Source: Streptomyces sp. P9-A4
GTDB taxonomy: Bacteria > Actinomycetota > Actinomycetes > Streptomycetales > Streptomycetaceae
DNA: 64,000 bases
Direction of reading: 5' to 3'
Assembly: GCF_036634195.1 (NCBI RefSeq)
Contig: NZ_JAZIFY010000002.1
Coordinates: forward strand, 372,001 to 436,000
Numbering within the stretch: the stretch's first letter is position 1; the number at the start of each line of letters is the position of its first letter. The position numbers were made by a program, and so were the translations under genes. The notes beneath the pieces were generated by a model. It ran no database searches. It was not told the DNA's origin and was given only the letters and a program-made list of their open reading frames with translations. Of this stretch, positions 1 through 6,989 are shown in pieces.

Positions 1-447
1 CGGGTGCTGCGGCGGGCCCCGCACCGCCTCGCCGCGTTCTGTCTGCTGCTGGGCGGCGGACAGGCCGTCGCCGCGACGCTCTGGGGCGGGGCGCTGCTGC
101 TCGTCCCGGACCGGCTCGGCAAGCTGGTGCTCGGCGGCGTCTGGCACTCCGCCTCCCAGCTCATCGTGCCGGTCACCCTCGGCGTCGCGGGCGCCGGGCT
201 CGGCACCGGCGCGGCGGCCGGGCTGCGCGCGCTCGGCGCGGCCCGGCGCAGTCTGCGCAGCCAACTGATCGCCTCCGCCTGCTACGTCGTCGGCGGACTC
301 GGTGGCGCCGCCGCGGCCGGCACGGCCGGCTCGGCCTGGGGCGTGGCCGCCGCCACCCTGGGCAGCTCGGCCGTGTGGTGGCTGCAGCTGCGTGCCGCCC
401 TGCGCGAGCACCACCGGAATCCCATCCCCGAAGTGAGGACCTCATGA
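1..447 (+). CDS. C-terminal end of a multi-pass membrane protein, probably a polysaccharide flippase/exporter (partial)
   Basis: The frame is open at the left edge, so the start lies outside the window; the GTG at 4 need not be the real start. The visible 148 codons hold about four hydrophobic segments rich in Ala, Gly and Leu separated by short Arg-rich loops, and end in a short polar tail. That fits the last helices of a Wzx/MATE-like polysaccharide exporter. The call rests mainly on context: the stop overlaps the start of a family 2 glycosyltransferase (ATGA), which begins a coupled glycan operon. No diagnostic motif is visible in this fragment, so another membrane protein of the same operon is possible. 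Confidence 0.55.
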   Translation, partial: RVLRRAPHRLAAFCLLLGGGQAVAATLWGGALLLVPDRLGKLVLGGVWHSASQLIVPVTLGVAGAGLGTGAAAGLRALGAARRSLRSQLIASACYVVGGLGGAAAAGTAGSAWGVAAATLGSSAVWWLQLRAALREHHRNPIPEVRTS

Positions 448-1391
448 CCGCCCGCCCCAGGCTGAGCATCGGCCTGCCCGTGTACAACGGCGAGGAGTAC
501 CTCGCCGAATCGCTCGAAGCCCTGCTCGGCCAGACCTACGAGGACTTCGAGCTGGTCATCTCCGACAACGCCTCGACCGACGGGACCCGGGACGTCTGCC
601 GTACGTACGCCGCGCGGGACTCGCGCATCCGGTACATCCGGCTGCCCCGGAACATCGGCGCCGCACCGAACCACAACTACGTGTTCACCGAGTGCCGCGG
701 CGAGCTGTTCAAGTGGGCCTCGCACGACGACCTGTACGCCCGGGACCTGCTGCGGCGCTGCGTGGAGGCGCTGGACGAGCGCCCCGAGGTGATCCTCGCC
801 CACGCCGACCAGGCGGTCATCGACGGCGAGGGCCAGGTGAAGGTCCCGTACGAGTACGGGCTCGCCACCGCCTCCCCCCGCCCGCCGGAGCGCTTCCGCA
901 GCATGCTGTTCGAGCCCGGCGGCGACGACTTCTACGGGGTGATGCGGGCCGACGTGCTGCGCCGGGTGAAGCCGCACGACAGCTACCACCACGCGGACCG
1001 CACGTTCGTCGCCGAGATCGGCCTGAACGGCCCCTTCCACCAGGTGCCGGAGCTGCTGTACTTCCGCCGGGACCACCCCACCCGCGCCGAGCGGGCGAAC
1101 CCGTCCAAGCGCTCCCGGTGCGTCAACCTGGACCCGCGCCGGGCGGGCCCGCTGCACCCGACGCCCCGGCTGCTCGCCGAGTACGTCTGGGGCTTCGTCG
1201 CGGCGATCCGGCGGGCGCCGCTGTCCCCGGCCGACCGGCGCGCGTGCTACCGGCACCTGGCCGAGTGGGCGGGCAGCCGGGCCCGTCCCGGCGCCGGGGA
1301 GCGGGTCGAGGACCGCGCGCCGGTCGATCCGGCGCTGCTCACCGTCTCCCTCGACGCCATCGTCGCCGGGCGCGAGGGGAGGCGGGCGTGA
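444..1391 (+). CDS. Family 2 glycosyltransferase
   Basis: A 315-residue GT-A type enzyme predicted to move a sugar from a nucleotide donor onto a growing glycan at the inner membrane face. The N-terminus has the GT2 signature: GLPVYNGEEYL, then LLGQTYEDFELVISDNAS and TDGT (residues about 9-47). An acidic SHDD motif near residue 93 stands where the DXD metal/nucleotide site is expected. No membrane helix is seen. The ATG at 444 was chosen because it overlaps the previous stop (ATGA) and puts the GT2 fold at the N-terminus; longer upstream in-frame starts would run through the preceding gene. Sugar specificity cannot be read from the sequence. Confidence 0.9.
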   Translation: MTARPRLSIGLPVYNGEEYLAESLEALLGQTYEDFELVISDNASTDGTRDVCRTYAARDSRIRYIRLPRNIGAAPNHNYVFTECRGELFKWASHDDLYARDLLRRCVEALDERPEVILAHADQAVIDGEGQVKVPYEYGLATASPRPPERFRSMLFEPGGDDFYGVMRADVLRRVKPHDSYHHADRTFVAEIGLNGPFHQVPELLYFRRDHPTRAERANPSKRSRCVNLDPRRAGPLHPTPRLLAEYVWGFVAAIRRAPLSPADRRACYRHLAEWAGSRARPGAGERVEDRAPVDPALLTVSLDAIVAGREGRRA

Positions 1392-2611
1392 CTCCGGTGC
1401 GCGTCGGGGTGTTCGGCCTGCTCGGCTCCGGCAACCTCGGCAACGACGGCTCGCTGGAGGCCGTGCTCGGTTACCTCCGCGCCGAGCACCCGCAGGCGGC
1501 CGTGGACGCGCTGTGCGGCGGCCCCGAGACCGTCGCGGCCCGGTACGGCATCCCCGCGACGCGGCTGCACTGGTACCGCGGGGAGTACCGGACCGCCTCA
1601 CGGGCGGGCGCGATCGTGGGGAAGGGTCTGGGCAAGCTCGTCGACGTCTTCCGCACCGCCGCCTGGGTGCGCCGGCACGACGTGGTGATCGTGCCGGGCA
1701 TGGGCGTCCTGGAGGCCACGCTGCCGCTGCGGCCGTGGGGATTCCCGTACTCGCTGTTCCTGCTCTGCGCCTCGGGCCGGCTGCTCGGCACCCGGGTCGC
1801 ACTGGTCGGGGTCGGCGCCGCCGCGATCCGCGAGCGGCCGACGCGGGCCCTGGTGCGCTGGTCGGCCCGGCTCGCCGCGTACCGGTCGTACCGGGATTCC
1901 CTCTCGCGCGACGCGATACGGGCGATGGGCGTGGACACCGCGCGCGACGAGGTCTACCCCGACCTCGCGTTCGCCCTGCCCACGCCACGGTCGGGCACGC
2001 CCTCGGGCCCGCCGGGCACGGTCTGCGTCGGCGTCATGGACTTCCACGGGAGCAACGACGACCGCGACCGCGCCGAGGAGATCCACCGGCGCTACGTCGA
2101 AGGGACGACCCGCTTCGTCCGCACGCTCGTCGGGGAGGGCAGACCGGTCCGGCTCCTGACCGGCGACGCGTGCGACGCGACGGTGGTCGCCGCGATCCTC
2201 GACGCGGTGGACTCGCCGCTGGTCACCGCCGCCGACGCGGCCTCGCTCACCGACCTGATGCAGGAGATGGCGGCGGCCGACACCGTGGTCGCCACCCGCT
2301 ACCACAACCTGGTCTGCGCGCTGAAGGTCGGAACTCCGACGCTCGCGCTGGGCTACGCGGCGAAGAGCGACGCCCTCATGGACCGGATGGGCCTGGCCGT
2401 GTACTGCCACCCGGCGCGCGAGGTCGACGCCGACCGGCTGCTCGAACAGTTCCGGGCCCTGGAGAAGCGGTCGGCCGAGCTGCGGCAGACCCTCACCGAG
2501 CGGAACCTCGCCGCCGCCCTGCGCCTCCAGCACCAGTTCGACGCCCTGACCGCGGCCCTGTTCCCGGGGGCCGCCCACACCCACGCACCCGCGTATCGAG
2601 AGGCTCCATGA
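1388..2611 (+). CDS. Polysaccharide pyruvyl transferase family protein
   Basis: A 407-residue protein of the CsaB/WcaK-like family, which adds ketal pyruvate to sugars using PEP or carries out related glycan modification. Visible family features are the N-terminal GLLGSGNLGNDGSLEA glycine-rich segment, a central DLAFALP stretch, and the C-terminal RYHNLVCALKVGTPTLAL segment followed by YAAKSDALM, which resembles the conserved R-x-H and Y-x-x-K region. The GTG at 1388 overlaps the glycosyltransferase stop (GTGA), so the two are translationally coupled. It probably adds an acidic group to the glycan made by this operon; that role is inferred from family and context. Confidence 0.85.
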   Translation: MTPVRVGVFGLLGSGNLGNDGSLEAVLGYLRAEHPQAAVDALCGGPETVAARYGIPATRLHWYRGEYRTASRAGAIVGKGLGKLVDVFRTAAWVRRHDVVIVPGMGVLEATLPLRPWGFPYSLFLLCASGRLLGTRVALVGVGAAAIRERPTRALVRWSARLAAYRSYRDSLSRDAIRAMGVDTARDEVYPDLAFALPTPRSGTPSGPPGTVCVGVMDFHGSNDDRDRAEEIHRRYVEGTTRFVRTLVGEGRPVRLLTGDACDATVVAAILDAVDSPLVTAADAASLTDLMQEMAAADTVVATRYHNLVCALKVGTPTLALGYAAKSDALMDRMGLAVYCHPAREVDADRLLEQFRALEKRSAELRQTLTERNLAAALRLQHQFDALTAALFPGAAHTHAPAYREAP

Positions 2612-3159
2612 AAGCGACCGCAGTACCGGAGATCGCCGGCGCGTACCTGTTCGAGCCGACGCCGTACGCCGACGAACGCGGCTTCTTCAGCCGCACCTTC
2701 GACGCCGACGTGGTCCGCTCGGTCGGCCTCGACCCGGGCGCCTTCGTCCAGGACAGCCTGTCCCGCTCGGTCCGGGGCGTGCTGCGCGGCCTGCACCTGC
2801 GCTCCGGCGACGGTGAGGCCAAGCTCGTGCGGTGCTCGTACGGGAGGATCTTCGACGTCGTCGTGGACCTGCGGCCGGACTCGCCGACCTACCGCAACCG
2901 GGCCTTCTTCGAACTGTCCGACGAGACGCAGACGACCCTGTACATCCCCGCGGGGTGCGCGCACGGCTTCCAGGCGCTGACCGACACCGCCGACACCTCG
3001 TACCGGATCGACCGGCCGCACGATCCGGCCGAGGACGTGACGATCGCCTTCGACGACCCGGAGCTCGCCATTCCATGGCCGCTGCCGGCCACCTCGATGT
3101 CCCGGCGGGACCGGGAGGCGCCGAGCCTCGCCGAGGTCCTCAAGCAGAAGGAGAGCTGA
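2608..3159 (+). CDS. dTDP-4-dehydrorhamnose 3,5-epimerase family protein (RmlC-like)
   Basis: A 183-residue cupin epimerase acting on dTDP-4-keto-6-deoxyhexoses. The RmlC active-site framework is present: RGVLRGLHLR with His63, AKLVR with Lys72, IPAGCAHGFQAL with His119, and Tyr132, matching the catalytic His, Lys and Tyr of characterised RmlC enzymes. The length is normal for the family. It starts at an ATG overlapping the previous stop (ATGA) and is followed after 7 bp by an aminotransferase. No rmlA, rmlB or rmlD lies beside it here, so it may serve a modified deoxysugar rather than plain rhamnose, and 3-epimerase-only activity is possible. Confidence 0.88.
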   Translation: MKATAVPEIAGAYLFEPTPYADERGFFSRTFDADVVRSVGLDPGAFVQDSLSRSVRGVLRGLHLRSGDGEAKLVRCSYGRIFDVVVDLRPDSPTYRNRAFFELSDETQTTLYIPAGCAHGFQALTDTADTSYRIDRPHDPAEDVTIAFDDPELAIPWPLPATSMSRRDREAPSLAEVLKQKES

Positions 3160-3166
3160 GAGAGCC

Positions 3167-4486
3167 GTGACCACCGAAGAGTTCGAGCTCCCCAGGTCGC
3201 GGCAGGCGAACGAGCGGCTGCACGCCCTGATCCCCGGCGGCGCGCACACCTACGCCAAGGGCGACGACCAGTACCCCGAGGGCCTGGCACCGGTCATCAG
3301 CCACGGCCGGGGTGCCCATGTGTGGGACGTCGACGGAAACCGCTACATCGAGTACGGCTCCGGCCTGCGGTCGGTCAGCCTCGGGCACGCCCACCCGCGC
3401 GTGACCGAGGCGGTGCGGCGCGAGATCGACCGCGGCGGCAACTTCGTCCGGCCGTCGATCGTGGAGGTCGAGGCGGCGGAACGCTTCCTCGCCACCGTGC
3501 CGACCGCCGACATGGTCAAGTTCGCGAAAAACGGCTCCGACGCCACCACCGCCGCCGTGCGGCTCGCCCGCGCCGTCACCGGGCGCCCCCGGGTGGCCCT
3601 CTGCGGCGACCATCCGTTCTTCTCCGTCGACGACTGGTTCATCGGTACGACGCCGATGTCGGCGGGCATCCCGGCCACCGACCTCACGGTGACGTTCCCG
3701 TACGGGGACCTGCCCGCCACGGAGGAACTGCTCACCCGCCACGAGGGCGAGATCGCCTGTCTGATCCTCGAACCCGCCACCCACACCGAGCCTCCGCCCG
3801 GGTATCTCGCCGGTCTGCGCGAGCTGGCCGACCGGCACGGCTGCGTGCTGGTCTTCGACGAGATGATCACCGGCTTCCGCTGGTCGGAGGCGGGCGCCCA
3901 GGGCCTGTACGGCGTGGTCCCCGACCTCTCCACCTTCGGCAAGGCGCTGGGCAACGGATTCGCCGTCTCCGCGCTGGCCGGGCGCCGCGAACTGATGGAG
4001 TGGGGCGGGCTGCGCCACTCCGGCGACCGGGTGTTCCTGCTGTCCACCACGCACGGCGCGGAGACCCACTCGCTGGCCGCCGCGATGGCGGTGCAGACCA
4101 CGTACGCCGAAGAGGGCGTCACCGCGCGGCTGCACGCCCTCGGCGAGCGGCTGGCCGCCGGTGTCCGCGGCGCGGCCGAGGCCATGGGCGTCGCTGACCA
4201 CCTCGTCGTACGGGGCCGGGCCAGCAATCTGGTGTTCGCGACCCTCGACGAGAGCGGGCGGCCGTCGCAGGAGTACCGCACCCTGTTCCTGCGCCGGCTC
4301 CTCGCGGGCGGGGTGCTCGCCCCGTCGTTCGTGGTGAGCGGCGCGCTCGGCGAGGACGACATCGACCGGACCGTCGACGTGGTGGCCCAGGCGTGCGCGG
4401 TGTACCGGAAGGCGCTGGACGCCGGGGACCCCGGCCCCTGGCTCGCCGGGCGGCCGGTGAAGCCGGTGTTCCGCCGCTCGGTGTGA
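3167..4486 (+). CDS. Class III PLP-dependent aminotransferase (glutamate-1-semialdehyde aminomutase-like)
   Basis: A 439-residue fold-type I PLP enzyme. The phosphate-binding segment FAKNGSDATTAAVRLA lies near residues 119-134, the ring-contacting Asp is in VFDEMITGFR (near 231), and the Schiff-base lysine is probably Lys259 in STFGKALGNGF. The nearest recognisable family is glutamate-1-semialdehyde 2,1-aminomutase, but placement as the last gene of a sugar operon makes a role in amino-sugar or glycan decoration more likely than haem synthesis. The GTG start has a purine-rich GAGAGAG stretch just upstream. The true substrate is unknown. Confidence 0.82.
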   Translation: MTTEEFELPRSRQANERLHALIPGGAHTYAKGDDQYPEGLAPVISHGRGAHVWDVDGNRYIEYGSGLRSVSLGHAHPRVTEAVRREIDRGGNFVRPSIVEVEAAERFLATVPTADMVKFAKNGSDATTAAVRLARAVTGRPRVALCGDHPFFSVDDWFIGTTPMSAGIPATDLTVTFPYGDLPATEELLTRHEGEIACLILEPATHTEPPPGYLAGLRELADRHGCVLVFDEMITGFRWSEAGAQGLYGVVPDLSTFGKALGNGFAVSALAGRRELMEWGGLRHSGDRVFLLSTTHGAETHSLAAAMAVQTTYAEEGVTARLHALGERLAAGVRGAAEAMGVADHLVVRGRASNLVFATLDESGRPSQEYRTLFLRRLLAGGVLAPSFVVSGALGEDDIDRTVDVVAQACAVYRKALDAGDPGPWLAGRPVKPVFRRSV

Positions 4487-4529
4487 GATGAGATGAGGTG
4501 CGGCGGCGCCGCCGTGACGTGCGGAAGCG

Positions 4530-5225
4530 TCAGCGGCGGGCCCGCCGACCGGCGTCGGCCGTCCGCTCGGCGGTGCGTCCGGCCAGCCGGTCGGCCGTCC
4601 GGTCCACCAGCCACGCGGTCGCCGGAACCACCGCCAGCGCGGTGGACCAGCCGCCGAGGGCGTCGGTCGGGTAGTGCGCGCCCAGGGCGACCTGCGCCCA
4701 GCCCATGGCGGTGCCTGCGAGCAGCCCCATGATGAGTACGAGCGAGGTGCCGGCCGTTCTGCCGAGGCCGAGCCGGCCGGTCACGAGCAGCGCCACCACC
4801 AGGGCGAACGCGGTGAGAAAGGCGGTGTGCCCGCTCGGGAAGGACAGGTTCTCCTCGCCGTGGATGGTGCGTCCCACCAGGGACTTGAGGAGTTTCGTCG
4901 TCCCCACCGCCAGGCCGACGCCGCCGACGACGAGCACCGCCGCGCGGGGCAGGCGCAGCAGCAGACAGCCCGTCACCGCGGCCACGACCAGCGTCGCCGC
5001 TCCCACCGGCTCCCCCAGGAAGTCCACGGCCAGCGCGACGTCCCGCCACGGCGGCGCCACACCGTCCACCGCCGCCAGGATCCGCGCGTCCACCCTGCCG
5101 GGGGCGCCGGCATCCGCGTACAGCACCCCGAGCGCGAGGACCACCAGCGCGGCGAGGGCCGCGACCGGCCCGAGCCACGCGCGCAGCGGCGCGGGCAGTA
5201 CCGGGGGCGCCGGGCGGCCGGTCAC
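4530..5225 (-). CDS. PAP2-family phosphatase, integral membrane
   Basis: A 231-residue membrane phosphatase with about five hydrophobic segments, likely acting on lipid phosphates such as undecaprenyl pyrophosphate. The three phosphatase motifs can be located: KLLKSLVGR (C1), SFPSGHTAFLT (C2, with the usual PSGH) and GAHYPTDALGG (C3, with the catalytic His and Asp). In C3 the Arg normally six residues before the His is Gln (WAQVALGAH), an unusual change. The GTG at 5225 places the first helix right after a short polar start; the open frame runs further upstream but that part is not protein-like. The gene converges on the glycan operon, where a lipid-carrier phosphatase would fit. Confidence 0.85.
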   Translation of the reverse strand: MTGRPAPPVLPAPLRAWLGPVAALAALVVLALGVLYADAGAPGRVDARILAAVDGVAPPWRDVALAVDFLGEPVGAATLVVAAVTGCLLLRLPRAAVLVVGGVGLAVGTTKLLKSLVGRTIHGEENLSFPSGHTAFLTAFALVVALLVTGRLGLGRTAGTSLVLIMGLLAGTAMGWAQVALGAHYPTDALGGWSTALAVVPATAWLVDRTADRLAGRTAERTADAGRRARR

Positions 5226-5434
5226 CGGCCCACCGTGCCCGGTCGGTCCACGGTGATCCACCGGCTGTCGGTGACCTTCGACTCCGCCGTGCGCAGCAAC
5301 GTCCACTCCCCCGGTCCCCCACGGACGGTCCCCCGACCGTCCCCCGGGCACCCTAGCCAACAGCGCGGGCGCGCACAGCGGGTGGCCCGAAGGAGCGCAT
5401 GCCCGGAGAAGCGTTCGAACGGTAGGTTGAGCCG

Positions 5435-5986
5435 GTGACCACTTCGCCCTTGATCCTGCTGCTGTCGGGAAGCCTGCGCTCCGGGTCCACCAACGAGGCC
5501 GTGCTGCGCACCGCGCAGGACCTGGCGCCGTCCGTGAAGGTGCGTGCCGTCCTGTACGACGGTCTGGCACGGCTCCCGCACTTCAACCCCGACGAGGACG
5601 CCGACCCGCTGCCCGCCCCCGTGAGCGAGCTGCGCGCGGCGATCGACGCGGCGGCGGGGATCCTGATCTGCGCCCCGGAGTACGCGGGCACGCTGCCGGG
5701 TTCCTTCAAGAACCTGCTCGACTGGACGGTCGGCGGAACCGAGATCTGCGACAAGCCGACCGCCTGGATCAACGCGGCCGCCCCCGGCCGGGGCCAGGGC
5801 GCGGACGCCACCCTGCGGACCGTACTGGGCTACACCGGCGCCGACATCGTGGAACCGGCCTGTGTGAGGCTCCCGGTCGACCGTGGGAAGGTCGACGCGG
5901 AGGGTCTGATCACCGACCCGGACGTGCGCCGCGACATCGCCCGGGTGATGGACCTGCTGGCCACGGGGACGACCACGACCGGCTAG
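5435..5986 (+). CDS. NADPH-dependent FMN reductase family protein
   Basis: A 183-residue flavodoxin-fold oxidoreductase. The FMN phosphate loop GSLRSGSTNEAVL is at residues 11-23, and the second flavin-contacting segment CAPEYAGTLPGSFKNLLDW follows around 78-96, both typical of the chromate/azo/quinone reductase group. It is probably a soluble flavin or quinone reductase. The GTG at 5435 gives a normal N-terminus just before the first beta strand. It is monocistronic and converges with the SHOCT gene, their stop codons sharing bases at 5983-5986. Confidence 0.88.
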   Translation: MTTSPLILLLSGSLRSGSTNEAVLRTAQDLAPSVKVRAVLYDGLARLPHFNPDEDADPLPAPVSELRAAIDAAAGILICAPEYAGTLPGSFKNLLDWTVGGTEICDKPTAWINAAAPGRGQGADATLRTVLGYTGADIVEPACVRLPVDRGKVDAEGLITDPDVRRDIARVMDLLATGTTTTG

Positions 5987-6270
5987 CCGAGGATGCGGCG
6001 CTTCTGCGCCTCGAACTCCTCGGCGGTCAGCACGCCCTGTTCCTTGAGCTCACCCAGCTGCTTCAGCTGGTCGATCTTGGAGGTCATGTCGTCACCGGCG
6101 GGCGCCGGGGCCGGTGGCGGCGGCTGCTGGGGCTGGGGCTGCTGCTGGTACTGCGGTTCCTCCTGCTGCGCCCAGCGTCCCGCCTGCCGGCGTGACACAC
6201 GGTTGGACACGGCGGTGGCCGTACCCGCCACCACGGCGGTACGGGCGACGCCACGAAGAAGTCCGGGCAT
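5983..6270 (-). CDS. Small SHOCT-domain protein
   Basis: A 95-residue protein with an N-terminal hydrophobic, Arg-flanked segment (about residues 1-25), a Gln/Pro-rich low-complexity linker, and a C-terminal SHOCT motif (LKQLGELKEQGVLTAEEF then EAQKRRIL). SHOCT domains are short helical hairpins attached to many bacterial membrane or DNA-binding proteins; their molecular role is poorly defined. A GGGAG site precedes the ATG. It lies 56 bp downstream of the DUF6325-like gene on the same strand and is probably co-transcribed with it. A second SHOCT protein occurs at 12862-13317 in the same island. Confidence 0.8.
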   Translation of the reverse strand: MPGLLRGVARTAVVAGTATAVSNRVSRRQAGRWAQQEEPQYQQQPQPQQPPPPAPAPAGDDMTSKIDQLKQLGELKEQGVLTAEEFEAQKRRILG

Positions 6271-6326
6271 GTTCAGTCATCTCCCAGGAACACGAGATAC
6301 GGAGCGGGCAGCGACGACGGCACGGT

Positions 6327-6773
6327 TCACGCCGCCTCCTCCGCCGCCTCCAGCGAGGCCAGCAGCGCCTGGACGGGAATCCGCCCGCCGGCCACCACCT
6401 GGCCGCCACCGCGCCGCATGGCCCGTGCGAACGGGGCCGCCCACACGTTCTCGTACACGATGATCCCGGCGGAGTTGCCGGGCTCCAGCGCACCACCGGC
6501 ATCGTCGATGTCGCTCTGGTCCAGCAGCCCCGACGAGGCCCCCTCGAACACCGAGAGGTCGATCTCGCCCCCCATGTCCCTCAGTTCCAGCACGGACACC
6601 GAACCGTCCTCGCCCTTGCGGACGAACAGCAGGTCGAGCACCCGGATGATGCCCCGGTCGACCAGGTCGACGAGCAGGGGGAACCCCTCACCCGTCATCC
6701 GGCTGCCGGGAAACTCGACGATCAGGTAGTCGACGGGCCCCATGTCCTGGAGCTCCCGGAAATCCTCGCTCAT
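6327..6773 (-). CDS. DUF6325-like protein of unknown function
   Basis: A 148-residue soluble acidic protein. The start MSEDFRELQDMGPVDYLIVEFPGS and the VDRGIIRVLDLLFVRK segment match the Streptomyces family I know as DUF6325, usually found beside small stress-related membrane proteins. The body looks like a compact alpha/beta domain with no membrane segment or signal peptide. The ATG at 6773 has a clear AAGGAG site. It heads a two-gene unit with the SHOCT gene and is divergent from the large LAL regulator, so it is a plausible regulatory target. No biochemical function is known to me. Confidence 0.72.
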   Translation of the reverse strand: MSEDFRELQDMGPVDYLIVEFPGSRMTGEGFPLLVDLVDRGIIRVLDLLFVRKGEDGSVSVLELRDMGGEIDLSVFEGASSGLLDQSDIDDAGGALEPGNSAGIIVYENVWAAPFARAMRRGGGQVVAGGRIPVQALLASLEAAEEAA

Positions 6774-6989
6774 CGCCACTCCTTCACCTTCGGGGCCCAC
6801 GCCCCGGGGCGCGGGAGGCACTCCTGCCATTCCAACACCACCCGCCATCCCCCGCACCTGTTGTCCCCTCGCCCTCGGAGCAGGTGCCGGACGCCCTCCG
6901 CCCGGCCCGCCTTCCGCCCGGACCGTGCGCCGAGCCGCGTATCGGCGGATCCTGGAGGAGGGAGCGCCGAAGGTCGACCGGTACGACGG

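Noticed and set aside
6855-6888. GCACCTG/CAGGTGC inverted repeat between the DUF6325-like gene and the LAL regulator as a fourth regulon site
   Set aside because: Arm sequence and 20-bp spacing differ from the shared motif; could be unrelated.
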